This document shows positions 20,089 to 32,300 of a stretch of DNA of 64,000 nucleotides, piece by piece. The stretch covers positions 1-64,000 of the forward strand of contig CDMY01000466.1 in assembly GCA_001179505.1 (NCBI GenBank), read 5' to 3'. This stretch comes from Vitrella brassicaformis. Lineage: Eukaryota; Sar; Vitrellaceae. The notes beneath the pieces are model-generated. The model was not told where the DNA came from. It made no database searches and saw only the letters and a list, made by a program, of their open reading frames with translations. The position numbers and the translations under genes were made by a program. Each line of letters begins with the position of its first letter. The first letter of the stretch is position 1.

Positions 20089-23000
20089 ATGCACCTCACA
20101 CACACGTCCCCAGTCGACAACGACCAGCCGGCGTCATCCAGTGCGTCGGCTGCCGCTGCTGCTGCTTCGGCCGGAGGAGGAGGTGGCGGTGGCAATGGCG
20201 TGGTGTCTGATGCGTGTCTGTGCCAGTGGATGGTGGACAGAATGGCAGATGTGGGTGAGCAAGGAGGAGCCACCCTTCCCTGCACACTGTGCCAGCAGAT
20301 ATACGTACGCACGGGAGAAGGAAAAGGAAACAAAACGAGACGCTTGATGTGTGTAGCTCTGTGTGTGTGTGTGTGTGTGTGTGCAGCACGAGGGGTGCGT
20401 GCAGTACTACGGCGAGAGGCGCCTGTTCGTCTGCCACATGTGCCGCTTCCGACAGATGGACCCTGGCAGACAATTAGTACACACATTCGCCACACACAGC
20501 ACACTGCAGCACAGGACACGAGTGTCGTCGTGGGCATGGACGGATGGATGGATGGATGGATGGCAGGTTGGGCGTCCCATGTGGTTATGTGCGCTGGGTG
20601 GCGGCAAAGACAGACGGGACCACCTCATCGACATGGAGAGACTTCTTGACGGGCGCCTGTGGTGGTCAGCCATGCACGCAACACAGACATCCGCGCGCAC
20701 ACACACATGCCACGTCATGTTCGCTATGCTCAGGGAGCGGCAGGCGATTGTCGTGCGGTGTCTGTCGGCCCACGACTCCTCCCCCAGACAAACGTGGCCT
20801 GAGGAACTGGATGTGACCGTCAACAGCGAGGTGGGCACATACACACACACACACACATACACACGCAACACAGCAGCCACCCGTGTGTGTGTATGTTGGG
20901 TGCAGCTGGCGATCCGATTCAAGAGGCAGCAGGCCGAGCGAGAAGAGCCCAGAGATGTACTCGGCCGCACACACACACACACACAGTCCATCTGATCCAT
21001 GTGTGTGTGTGTGTGTGTGTGCAGGTGACAAGATACTTCCTCACACACACCGTCAGCAACGTCACCGTCGAGTACCGCAACCCGCCCTCAGACGTACCCA
21101 CACACCACACCACACCACACCACACCACACCGATGTATCAGTGGCTGGATGGATGGATGGATGTCATATGTGTTGTGGTGTGTTGTGGTGTGGTGTGGTG
21201 TGTTGTGGTGTGTGTGCAGATTCGTATCCTGGGGTTCTTCGTGACCTCTCACGACCCCTGGGCCGACACGAATGTGCGCCGTCCGCCGACAAACTCACAG
21301 ACACGACAGACAGACAGACAGGCAGACAGACAGACGACCAAACCAACCTGCCTGCGTCACTCTCTCTCCCCTTCTGTGTTTGCTGTGCTATGTGTGTTTG
21401 ATGCACCGGTGCTGCGTCCATCCATCCATCCCTGCAGAGTCCCACATCGCAGCGGCAGAGTCTCAGGGACTTCTACGACAACGGGCCAGCGCCAGCACAA
21501 CCGCCAGCGCCACCAGCAGCAGCAGCGGCAGCAGCAGCAGCGCCGTCCTCGAAAGTCTTGACGGGGCGCAAGGCGACGGGGGGCAAGGCGTGAGCAAAGC
21601 ACTCACTCCACACACACACACACACACACACAGAGACACCCATGTGAAGCGTCACTGGGTGTCGTTGTGCTGCATGCAGGCCGAGGAAACAGGTAGCGAC
21701 GCTGCGCAGTGCCCCAGCAGCTGCCGCCAGTGCCGCAGCAGGGGCATCACCACCACCAGCAGCAGCAGCAGCAGCGCCGTCCTCGAAAGCCTGGACAGGG
21801 CGGCTCATGTGAGCAAAGCACTCACTCCATACAGACGCACACGCACACGCACACGCACACGCACACGCACACACAGACACAGACACAGACACAGACACAC
21901 AGACACCCATGTGAAGCGGCACGTGTCTGAGGTGTCTTTGTGCTGCATGCAGGCCGAGGGGTCAGCTGGCGACGCTGCCCAGTGGGTGGTGTGGCAGGAT
22001 GCAGAACCTCGGTGGGCCGTTTCCTAGCGGGGTGGCGTTTCTTAGCGGGGTGCCGTCTCGGCCCCAACCAGCACGCGACACCGAGGAGGAAAGGTGGGCG
22101 GCTGGGTGGAGGCGGGAGACAGACGCTGCCAGATACGAGTATTCGCCCCTCACTCTCACTCTCACTGTCTGTCTTTCCGTCCCCTTAATGGCTGCAGCGG
22201 TGGGCCATCGCGCGGTCGTTCGAGCAGCGTCCCCCGGTGGGTGTCGGCAGCACCCACCAGCCCCTCGGCCGCCCCCAACAGGTCAGCGTCGGCTCCACCA
22301 TCCCCAGCCAACAGAGAAACGTCTGCCGCCAGTGCCCCAGCAGCTGCCGCCAGTGCCGCAGCAGGAGCACCACCACCACCAGCAGCGGCAGCAGCAGCAG
22401 CAGCAGGTGGTGGTGGTGGTCCCATCAGGTGGCATTCAAGGACATGGCGGATGGACCTATCGGACGTCGCTGATGGGATGGATATGGATGACGACCGTAA
22501 CGGCCGGGACGATGACGACTCCGACTCCGACGAGGACATGCGGCCGATGAAGGAAAGGCTGGCCGGCCGGTTGCCGAAGGATGGCCTGGGGTTTTTCAGG
22601 TCCAGACGGGCCCCAAACATACCCGCAGAGTGAGCGGGGAAGTCGGCAAGCACAGACAGGACAGACAGTGATGAAGATGACCCCCCCCACCCCACACAGA
22701 CACACGTGGTGGCTGGACGTGTGTCTGTGTGTGCCAGGCCTGAGAGCCCAGGGGATCCGACCAAGTGCTGCTTGTGTAAGGTTGGCGAGCCGGCGGTGTG
22801 TCTGCAGCCGTGCGGCCACCTGCTGTGCGGAAGGTGCTTCGCCAGCAGGCCACTCGAGACTCTCGGCGGTCTCGAGAGGGCAGAGGAAGCCTTTGAGGCA
22901 GACCTGGTGCGTGCGGCAAACACCACCGACAAACACACATACTGCGTGAATGTGTGTGTCGATATGGGATGACTCCTCTCTCTCATTGTGTGTGTGTGTG

Positions 23001-26000
23001 TGTATTGGGGCGGTGGTCAGGACAATGTGTTGGACAGCAGGGACAACGAGCTCATCAGATCCTCATCATGCAGCCACGTCCACCGATGTCCCCGATGCAA
23101 CTGGTAGATCCACCCAGCTCTCACCCACCACCCACACTCCATCCATCCATCCATTCATCCACTCACGCACCTTTCTTCTCTCTTTAGGTCGGTGAACTGT
23201 ATCACGGAAGCGGACGGCAGCACGCCCGTGGACGGGTGGAGGTTCCTGGGGAAGAGCCTCAAGGACGTCCTCAGGCAGCGAGAGGCCATGGGCGACTCAT
23301 TGCGGATGGACCTCGAGGCTCTGCTCACCCGAGGCGACCTCAACGATGAGGGGGTGCGGGAGCAGATCAAGGCCATGATTTACCCCCGCCCTGCCGTCGC
23401 CAAGATGATCATGTCCAGGGGCATCGTCAAGGAAAACGATATGAGACAAGTAAGCAAGTCGGGCGTGGGTGAGGGAGGGAGGATAGACGGTCGTGAGGAT
23501 GACTGGCTGGCTGGATGCATGTGTCTGTGTCTGTGTGTTCGCGCTGTCTCTCTCTTTGTCTAATGTGTGTAGTTCTTCCCCGACCGGATGGCGTCTGTCA
23601 TTCGCTTCCTCCTCTTCAAAGGTACCAACACGACCAGAACCACCCGACAGACCAGGCCCCCATCGCCAATTTGTACCTGACCCCTTCCCCCCCGCCACCT
23701 CCCGCTGTCAGGCGATTGGTCCCTGGTCAACCAGCTGGTGCTGCACGGCCTCATTCCCCAACCTGAGCTCATCACCGTCCTCAGAGACGCATGCCAGCTC
23801 ATTCTCAAGGTCACGATGGCCGGTCGCGCCGAGTACCTGGCGCTCGTCGACACGCTCATCCCTCTGGCGAACATCAACCTCACCGATGACGATAGCTCCC
23901 CGCTGTCCATTCTCGCCAACAGAGAGGGCCCCTGCACACAGGCTGAGAGGGCCCTGATTGCCGAGTGCGTCCAGAAGCTGATTGACGGTGGTGCGCGTGT
24001 GGGGCGGTTCTCGCTTCGCCAGACGTTGCCGATGCCGCTGGTGCGGCAGCTCATCAAAGTCCCCAATTCTGACCTCACAGGTAGATTGATCAGGTCCACA
24101 GGCAGACCAGCACATCCACCGATGTATGTGGTCTGGTTGTGTGTGTGCATGTGTTCAGACATCCACCCCAACGGCGACACAATCCTCCACACGGTCATCA
24201 ACAGGATGTCACTCCAGGACTTCACGCGGCCCGTCGTCAAGCCCGACGGGTCCTACAACCCCGCCGTCGACGCCATCCTGACCATCCTCCGCATCCGCCG
24301 CCAGCCCGACGGCTCACTGCTGCTGCTCAAGGAGGGCAGACACTACCCCGACGCGCCGAGGGTGCCGGACAGAGTGGCGAGCATGGCCAACCTCGAGGGC
24401 CATCTGCCGCTGCATCGACTCATCAAGAAAGCCAGGGTCAGTCTGACAGTGTCTCTCACTCACTGCCTCTCTCTGTGGGCACTTGACACACTGCGGCCTC
24501 AACACAAGGGCAGGCGGGCAGGCAGGCAGGCAGGCAGAGGAGAGAAGTGGGGCGACAGCCGTGCGGCACTGCCTGCTTGCCTGTCTGTCTGTCTGTCTGT
24601 TTGTATGTTTGTATGTGTGTGTGTTAGGAGTGTGGCGGGTCGACCACGTGCAGTGCGGCCTTCGACCTGGTGCTCGAGGCGCTATTCAAACGAGGAGGCG
24701 CCCCATGGGTAATTATTATTGACGACATCGACAACATCAACTCGCACACACAAACACACCACACCCATGTGTCTGTGTGCATCTGTGTCTGTGTGAAGGG
24801 CTTCACCCGCAACCGCGCTGACCCCGCCAATGTTCATTTTGTGGACCCGCCCGTCTTCATCCATTGGAACGAGATCGTCCTGGGCGACGGCGACTGGATG
24901 CACAGGTGGTTCCACGACAAGCCGCTCCTGCGCAAGCTCTTCGCCAACGGGATGGACACCAACATCCGCGACACCAAGGGCAACACGCTGCTGCATCGAA
25001 GGTGGGGCGGGGCGGGGCGAGGCGAAGGGGGGGTGGGGGGAGAAGAGCAACACGGGCACTGACGAGAGAACCTGCACCCGTGCCCACTCTGTATGTGTGT
25101 CCCCGTGTGTGTGCGTGTGTGTGTGCAGCATCCGCCAGGGATCAGGTAGGTCACCCGTCAAACACGTGCAGAGATGCCATGACGACGCATTGCATTTCCC
25201 CCCGTTCTTTTGTCTTGCCTTTCCTTGCGTTGTGTGCAGCGGGTCGTGAGGACGTCGTGGGCTTCCTTCTCTCGCAGGGCGTCGACCCCTCCGCCCGCAA
25301 CCACGCCGGCGAGACCGCCCTCGGCATGCTCTACAATCTCATCGCCACTCGCCCACTCGCATTCGAGCCGGCGCACCTGCTGAGTGTGCTCGTGTCCCAC
25401 GGGGCCGACACCCACGACATCCGCCGCCACGATGGCCGCCCGCAGAGCCTCTTGAGCCTCTACAGGCCGCAGGGCATCCCGACCGCGGTGCGCCGTGGTG
25501 GGCCCGGCAGCACACCCCCACCGACCATCAGCGTGTCAGCGGAGCAGTATAGGGCTGTGAGCGATGCGGTGGCGTCTGGGGATCGAAATCAGTGGGTGCA
25601 CCAGACGGCATAATGGCATGTGTTGATCGACTGGAATGTGGTGCACGGTGTCGCATTTTGTTTGTATGTATGTATGCCAGGTTGGTGGGGGTGCTGGTCA
25701 ACATGTGTTTGATGAAGACCTTCTGGCCCGTCAACTCGCACATCCCACGGGTAAGTGAAGTTGGTGGGGCAGGGAGGGAGGGAGGGAGGGAGATGCGCAC
25801 GCACCCCGATACACACGACCATGGGTGTGTATGTGTGTGTGTGATGTGTCAGACCCCGTTGTGGCGTGAGGCATTGTTTGGTTCCCCCGGCCGTCTGATG
25901 AGTTACATGCGCATGGGGGCCCTCATCGACCCCATCCCGCCCGACCTTCGATCCAGACCAGCTACCGCCACCGTCATCCGAAGTACGCAACCCACCCGCA

Positions 26001-27245
26001 CATAACCGTGTGAACAACTATGGTCGCCTTTGCTTGTGGGTGGCGTCTGTCTGTCTGTGTGTGTGTGTGCAGCGTACCACTCGTATCTGCAGGGGAGCAA
26101 GAAGCGAGTCCGTTATGCGCTGGAGGGGTGGACGGCCGCCATGTCCGAACTCACCAATGACGTCCCGCGCGACTCGCCACTAGGCCACTTCCTCACCGAG
26201 CGGCTACCGGAGAGCCTCATGGCACAAGTCAGTACACAGCGACAGCCGACAAGACAAGACACACACACAGACATACTGACTATCTACGTATACCGACAGC
26301 ACCTGCACGTCTGTCTGTCTGGTTGTGGTGCGGTCCGCCGTGTTGGTTCAGTTTTATTCGTATATGCTGCCGCCGACGTTTGCAGCGCTGCCCTCCCATC
26401 TGTTCCCCGGCAACACGCCCTTCCACAATGCCTGTCGGGGCATCCTGACGTCGCATATGCACACCATGGCCACTGAGTGCGCCAAGGGACCCGGCGGCCT
26501 CGGTGAACCAGGAATCGGTGAGATCAATGACTGCATTACGTATGCGCTGCGCCATCTGTGCGGAGTGGATGGACTTTGCCTGTGTGTGTCTGTGTGTGCA
26601 GAGCTGCTCATCATGGCCTGTGTCATCCTCCTCGAGCCTGAAATACTCAAGGAGGGCCTCAGGGTAGGGTACGGTGCCAGAGTGGCCCCATGGAACTCCT
26701 CTGTCTGTCTGTCTGTCTGAGCTCAGGTTGGCATCTACGAGATGATTCCCCCGGCCACACCAGACCCACAGCAGCAGCAGCAGCAACAGCCATCATCATC
26801 ATCGTCATCATCATCGTCGAGCGGCGCTGCTCCTCTCCAGAGTGATGCATTCATGGCCCTCAGCGATGCCAACGCAGCGCTGTCGACACTCGAGGCAAGT
26901 GTGGAGGCCATCATGACGGCCCTACGCCAGGCCAAAGAGCAGGCTGCTGTCGACGGGGCGGCCAATGGGGGCGGCGGCGGGGGCGGGGGAGAGGCCGCAT
27001 CATCCCTCAACGCCGGACCACCTCAGCAGAGCAACAACAACGCGGCGACGGCAGCAGCCGCAGCCTCGGAGCCCGTAAGGCATACAGACACTTACATAGC
27101 AAGAAGGTGTGACCGGCCCTGGATGAGTGTTTGCTTCTTCCGTGGTTCCATTATGCAGGCGTCGTCCGCTGGTGTGGGTGTCCGGAGCGGCAGCGCTGGT
27201 GGTGTGGATGAGTCGGCAAGGCCCGCCCGCAGACAGAGGCTGTGA
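20089..27245 (+). CDS. PHD-PINIT-RING-ankyrin composite protein, putative SUMO/ubiquitin ligase
   Basis: This long multi-exon gene has joins that keep frame from ATG 20089 to TGA 27243-27245. Order: (1) PHD-like finger, CLC ... CTLCQQIY, HEGCVQYYGERRLFVCHMCRF, then QMDP, as in SIZ-type SUMO ligases; (2) a PINIT-like segment (LDVTVNSE, VTRYFLTHTVSNVTVEYRN, IRILGFFVTSHDPW); (3) Ala/Pro/Ser-rich low complexity, partly a tandem exon duplication; (4) an acidic block (DDDRNGRDDDDSDSDEDM); (5) a RING, KCCLCKVGEPAVCLQPCGH, LLCGRC, with a long insert before HRCPRCNW; (6) a long ankyrin-like region (GDWSLVNQLVLHGL, NGDTILHTVI, DTKGNTLLHRS, GREDVVGFLLSQGVDPSARN); (7) a Gln/Ser/Gly-rich C-terminus. No SP-RING is seen; the ordinary RING stands in its place. 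Two adjacent genes remain possible, but the exon phases argue for one. Confidence 0.65.
21430..22420 (+). repeat. Tandemly duplicated exon-intron units within the composite gene
   Basis: Exon ends and introns at about 21490-21690 and 21710-21955 are near copies. Both carry CAGCAGCAGC-rich sequence then GCCGTCCTCGAAAG, a donor followed by AGCAAAGCACTCACTC, a CA tract, GACACCCATGTGAAGC, and an acceptor GCTGCATGCAGGCCGAGG. A third copy of the exon core (CCCCAGCAGCTGCCGCCAGTG) lies at about 22337. All three encode Ala/Pro/Ser-rich protein in the same frame. Confidence 0.75.
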
Positions 27246-27662
27246 CTCACTCGCACATCGGCAGTCAGTCAGTCTGTCGGCCACAGCAGCAGCATAGCAG
27301 AAGACAGGCCAGCAGAAATCAATTAATTGATTGATGCAGGTCAATTGATTGATGCAGTGGGGAGGGCGGGAGGCAAGGAGGGAGTAATTTTGCCCCTAGG
27401 TGGGTTTTGACCTGGTCGGTCAGCGTGTCTGTGTGTGGCTTGCGAACCAATTGAACCGATTGTCTGGGCTGATCAACACAACTGCAATGCCCGAAGCAAT
27501 GACTTCGATCCCTCCTCACACACCTGCGAGCTTCTATCAAACGAACCAATAAACGAACGATGCTGGCGGTTCGGACTGTTTGGACACTCTGGATCTACCA
27601 GCAGTGTCGCAGATATGCAGCGTTATCGCAGCCTCTTCGTCCAGTGTGGTTCCGTCCACACG
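27246..27662. other. Intergenic region with shared leader element
   Basis: No exon is seen before the next gene. Simple sequence (AATTAATTGATTGATG) sits near 27320. The segment 27562-27640 is a diverged copy of 33877-33954 (see repeat entries). Confidence 0.5.
27562..27640 (+). repeat. Dispersed leader element, copy 1
   Basis: About 79 bases (from GGCGGTTCGGACTGTTTGG to ATCGCAGCCTCTTCG) resemble 33877-33954 at roughly 85% by eye. The central block AGCAGTGTCGCAGATATGCAGCG is identical in both. Each copy sits at the 5' end of a plus-strand gene, and the conserved ATG in it opens MQRYRSL here and MQRHRSL in the other copy. Confidence 0.65.
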
Positions 27663-28901
27663 ATGGTGCGCCTTCTCCGCCTGCTGATCCTCTTCCTTCT
27701 TGCCGCAGCCGTGCTTGGCTTCACGTTGCCTCCTCATTCCCGCCGTTCTGCCATCGGTGCTTTCCGGTCTCGTAGAGAGGCAAGTCGACGCCGCAGGGGA
27801 CTCATGCACATGGTATGCACTGACGCAGCCAAGACGCTCACACTGTGTGTGCCTGTCTGCCTGTCTGTTTACTGCCAGGTGACGTTCCGCAACGTCAGAG
27901 AGGGCTCCGGCTTCCGCCCCATAATGGAGGAGGAGTGGCAGCTCAACCCGCTGGAGATCCGCCGCAACATCTCTGAGGGCGACTTTGGGACTCGAATTAA
28001 CACATCCTTCACGCTTGGCAAGGAGTTCGACCACCCCGCCGCCTTGCTTGGGACGCTGGTGTGGCCCATTGTGCAGGAAGTGGCCATCGCGGGCTACCCC
28101 AACTTAATTATGCACGCGCACAACCTGTGGACGCGATTCAGCCGCCAGACGGGCAAACTCATGGGAGAGGTACGGACGTACAGACAGTGAGAGATTGTCA
28201 ACCACACAGGCGAATTTCACGCCAGCACTCACTCCCTGGCCTGCCTCTATTGCTGTGAATATCAGCAGCCCGCCTTCGTCCTCACATGGGGTGAGACATC
28301 ACAGGCCGTTCTTCTGGATCGTCTTCGACGGCAGCGGTGGCCCACTCGACCTGGCCAAGACGGCCGCACACATCCGCAAGAAAAAACTCGGCAGCGTAAG
28401 CCAACACACAGGCACACCCAGCCACTCACACCCACACCCACTCACACACACACACGGGGACGGGTGTGTGTGTTCTTGTTGCAGCATGGGGCGGTGACGG
28501 ACGGGCTCGAGTGGTACATGGTGGAGCTGCCTGATGAGAAGGACAGCCCCGGACCGGATGAAAGGCTGGGTTTGTCCCGTATGAAGTCATGCGTCACATT
28601 CGACATCTGTGACCAGGTCAGCCGCACACACACACGCACATCTGTGTGTCGGCAGCTGCTTTAACGCATCCATGTGCTGCCTTGATGTCATTCACAACAA
28701 TATGCCCAGGCTCAGGATATCGTCGACTGGATTCTGGGCAAGCTGAGGGAGCGGGCGGCCGAGTGCCCAGAAGAGTGGGAGCACACGCCGGAGTGGCGGT
28801 CGACACGGGCAGCACGGGAGGAGGCCGAGAGGGCCGCACAGCTCGAGAAAGAGAAGAAAAAGAACCACAAGAAAAGTGGGCAGACGATGGCAACCACCTG
28901 A
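27663..28901 (+). CDS. Hypothetical protein with plastid-type leader
   Basis: The start is a signal peptide, MVRLLRLLILFLLAAAVLGF, with Phe at the likely cleavage point and a following basic Ser/Arg-rich stretch (TLPPHSRRSAIGAFRSRREA), the form of a bipartite plastid leader. An in-frame ATG at 27615 lies inside the dispersed leader element and is a less likely start. The mature part reads VTFRNVREGSGFRPIMEEEW, FDHPAALLGTLVWPIVQEVA, HNLWTRFSRQTGKLMGE, FFWIVFDGSGGPLDLAKTA, LEWYMVELPDE and AQDIVDWILGKLRE, then a Lys/Glu-rich tail ending SGQTMATT. Five exons are joined by short introns. I recognise no family. It is convergent with the large gene ending at 29313. Confidence 0.65.
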
Positions 28902-29312
28902 GCCTGAGGGCGCAGCCAGGTCGGTGGGTGGGTGGGTGGAAGGCGAGGGGGGCAGGGAGGGGCTGCCTGGGTGGCTGTCGGTAGGGAGAGGCAGACTCTC
29001 TCTCTCGTCGGGGTAGTGAGTGGGTGCATTTATGTCAGTCAGTCAGTGATGGACGGATGCTTTGGGTCTTTTTGCCGTGTACACAGTGATGCTTTGAGAT
29101 TTCATACACGGGTGCCTGTCCGCTCGCTGTGCGTTGCACCCAATCGCCTGGACGGATGCATGGACTCAGTTTGCGCCTTGATCATTGACGAAGTTCGTCT
29201 ACATACTGTCCAAATGCACCCTCCCTCCCTCCATTTGTCCCCCTGTCAGTCGCCGCCCCTCTCCACTGCAATCGATCAATCAAATCAATCAATCACAGAG
29301 GCAAAAACAGCC
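28902..29312. other. Tail-to-tail intergenic region
   Basis: 411 bases with GGTGGGTGGG, TCAGTCAGTCAG and (ATCA)n tracts. No exon is recognised. Confidence 0.55.
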
Positions 29313-32300
29313 TCAACGAGCCATGGTTGCAGCTGACCAGCCCCGCACAAAGAAGGCGTCCATCGGCAGCTTGTACGTAACAGAAGCAAATGGCGCTCGC
29401 AGCATTGCCTTAGCTGTATCACTCTGATCCCGCTGACGACAATAGTAGGCCTGCAAGCTGCCATCCGCATGGTCCAGCCCCCACTCTTTATCGCTCTCGC
29501 AGTCGCTCATTGCATCGTCGTGACCCAGTCTCCCTCCCCCGTCTGATGTACCATCTCCATCAACCGCGCGATCGATCAGCCCCATGCCACCCTCGTGTTC
29601 CATCTGGCCAGAGCCCATTAGGCCTCCATCGGTGCTGCTGACGGCTGCCGTGAAGCCGAAGGAGACACACAGGGACAGTGGCACCAACGCATCGAGCTCC
29701 AGTGAAAAAGTGCACGTGACGGAGGATTTGCTGTCAATGGGGTCCAGCAAAACGCAGCGAGGGGACGAGTGACGGACGGATGAGCCGCAGGTGGAGAAAG
29801 TCCTGGGATGGAGCTGCAGTGTCGCGCTCAAATTCTCGAGCAAGCGGTGAGTCGTGTTGTGGATGTCGATGTGAAGCAGCAGCCCGACAGCAGGGATCAA
29901 GCGGGAAGCCTCGAGACGGCGGCAAAATCTGGAGAGGTCAGAGAGAGGAACCTCAACACAGCGGCACACATTGTGTCCTCTCACTTGGCTTGGTGTTGCA
30001 GGGTGATCATCAGTGGCGCCACGCTTAGCGTCACAGGCCGACCGAAGGTGTCAATTCCAAGCCCTTCAGACTGCTTCACGAGCCCGTGATGCCTCGTCAT
30101 TCCCTCATCGCTCCACTCCCAGTAAGCCGCTAGCCAGTCATCCCACTCCCATTTCTCCTCTCCTTGCAAGGTCTTCACATCCATAGATCTCTCGATGACC
30201 TGCCGCATCGATAGGAGGTAGTCGACTGGCCGATTCGCGTATGTTGACAGGACGGACTCGGGAATGGTGGCCTTCAAGTGTTCAGCGATGGCACGCTGAC
30301 AGCTCTGAAGCTCCTCTGCTGCTCTGTCGATCAGCTGCAGGCACTGAGGCAACCACTCGCTCGGCACTGACTGGGTGGGCAGTTGGTCGGCCAGCCCCGC
30401 AATCATTCTCATGATGGCCAGGTGGCGCGTCGGGTTGAGAATGCAGTCGTCTTTCTTCGATCGTCCGCTCAGGGCCCGCAGAAGGCCAACAAGGCAATGC
30501 AGACGGTGCATGAAGCCACACAGCGCCACCGACGGATCCGCTGCTCTCTTCTTTGCCACCAATCCCTTGCCCAGAGACCAGCAGACGATGTCAACGAAGG
30601 AAGGAGGGGCAGAAGGGTTTATAAAAGGGGCAATGAAGGTCGCCCACAGCACATGGCTGAAAGCCATGGTGCGCTCGACAAGGGTTGACCCCGCCAGTAG
30701 GTCAGCTGTCAGGCCCTTGTCGTCGACGGTCGCCTCGACAGTCACCACTTCCTTGTCGAGAGCCAGCTTGACTCCCTTGCTCTGTCCTCCCTTGGCAGCC
30801 GTCGTCATGCCTCTTGCCACCTCCACCCACGCGCCCATCGCATCGCTGCTCGCCTCGCCCACCACCGTGCCCCACTGAGCCACACAGCTGTCGAGAGAAG
30901 ACGGGAGAAGGCATCCCTTATGTGAAAGCTGCTTGGTGGCCCGCTCGGTCGCCTCTTCAGCACGAGACGTGCGGTAAGGCTCCACAGCAGCCCACTGGTT
31001 GACCGACAAATTGCGTGCCGTCGCCGCCGCCTCTCCTCGTGTCCCCTTCGGCTGCCGCCGCGGCGGTCCTGCTTGTCTCGTGCGCCCCCGAAGGAACGTG
31101 AACGGCTGGTCTTGCGCCTTGGGCCGCCGCCTTCTCGGCTGCACGGCCGTCGCTCTCACTTTGGCGTTTCTCTCGTGATATATCAGTCTGGTGAACGCAT
31201 CGGGGGCAGTAAGAGACGAGGCTGCATCCGTTGGGGCAGAGGGAGGGGGAGCTGAGGCGCGAGGAACAGCAGAGGACTTTTGCATTGACGCGGCTTGGTA
31301 GGATGACAGGGTCGCCTTGGCAACGTGGAGGGTCGTCAGATACCGGCGGACACGATGATGAGCGCTGGAAATGCTGTCCACCACGGCGGCTGTCGTACCT
31401 TCCCTCGTTCTCCTTGCCGGGAGAACCCTAACAGAGGCACTGATGGATGGTGGCTGTGCGCGTGGCGAGCAGGGCATGGCGTGGAGAGGCTGGATGACGG
31501 CCGACAGATGGCCGATGAACTCCAGTAGAGCAGCTGGCGTAGAGTCAGGGTGGGTGGTGCGGAGGGATGACGCAAAGTGCTCCAGCAGAGACAGGGTCGG
31601 TGGGGAGCCTGAAAGCGGAGTGAGAGTTTTCAGGCAGTGGTGTCCGTATGCCTGACTTACCGTCTTGTGTTGATGCCTTCTCTTCGTCCTTCCACACCCA
31701 CGGGCCCTTGCTGTCCCCCTCGGTCTCCATATGTCCTCTCAGACGTGGCAGGTCCACTGTGCTCGCAGGGAAAGCGACGGTCAGCGCTGCCTGCACGGCC
31801 TCGTCGACCCTGTCACCCCTGCTGGTCCTTTCGTCATCCGTGACAGCCTGTTGTAGTAGCCAGAGCATGACGGTAGCGCGGCAGCCGAGGAAGGAAAGAA
31901 GGCGCTGGCATGGGGGGTCCGGACGGGATGGGGATGGGGCCGACGGGTGTGGGAAGAAGGACTGGAGTGGTGATGGACTGGGGAGCAACGACAGAATGTC
32001 TGATACCACATGCCGGGCTAAGGCGAGAATCTGACGCAAAGACAGAAACACGGATCCGACGCGTTTACAGGCATTGGTCCATCCGCTGTGCCGCTTTTCC
32101 TTCCTGCCCTCACCTGTTGCGCATCTTGCCGCTCGATAGCCTCCCTTCCCCTGGCCCTCCCCATGACGGCTATGACGCCGAGCCGCCACAGCCACACCTC
32201 TTTCATCACTAGTCGCCTCACAACGTCATCGCCCCCCTCATCCTGCTGTAAATCGGCCACGCTCATGACATTCTCGCACTGCACATCCCATATGCACGGC

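Noticed and set aside
22000-22040. Possible gene boundary with a new ATG at 21999 in the composite gene
   Set aside because: The upstream exons join in phase to the same frame (through PRGQLATLPSG), so a separate start is not needed; still noted as uncertain.
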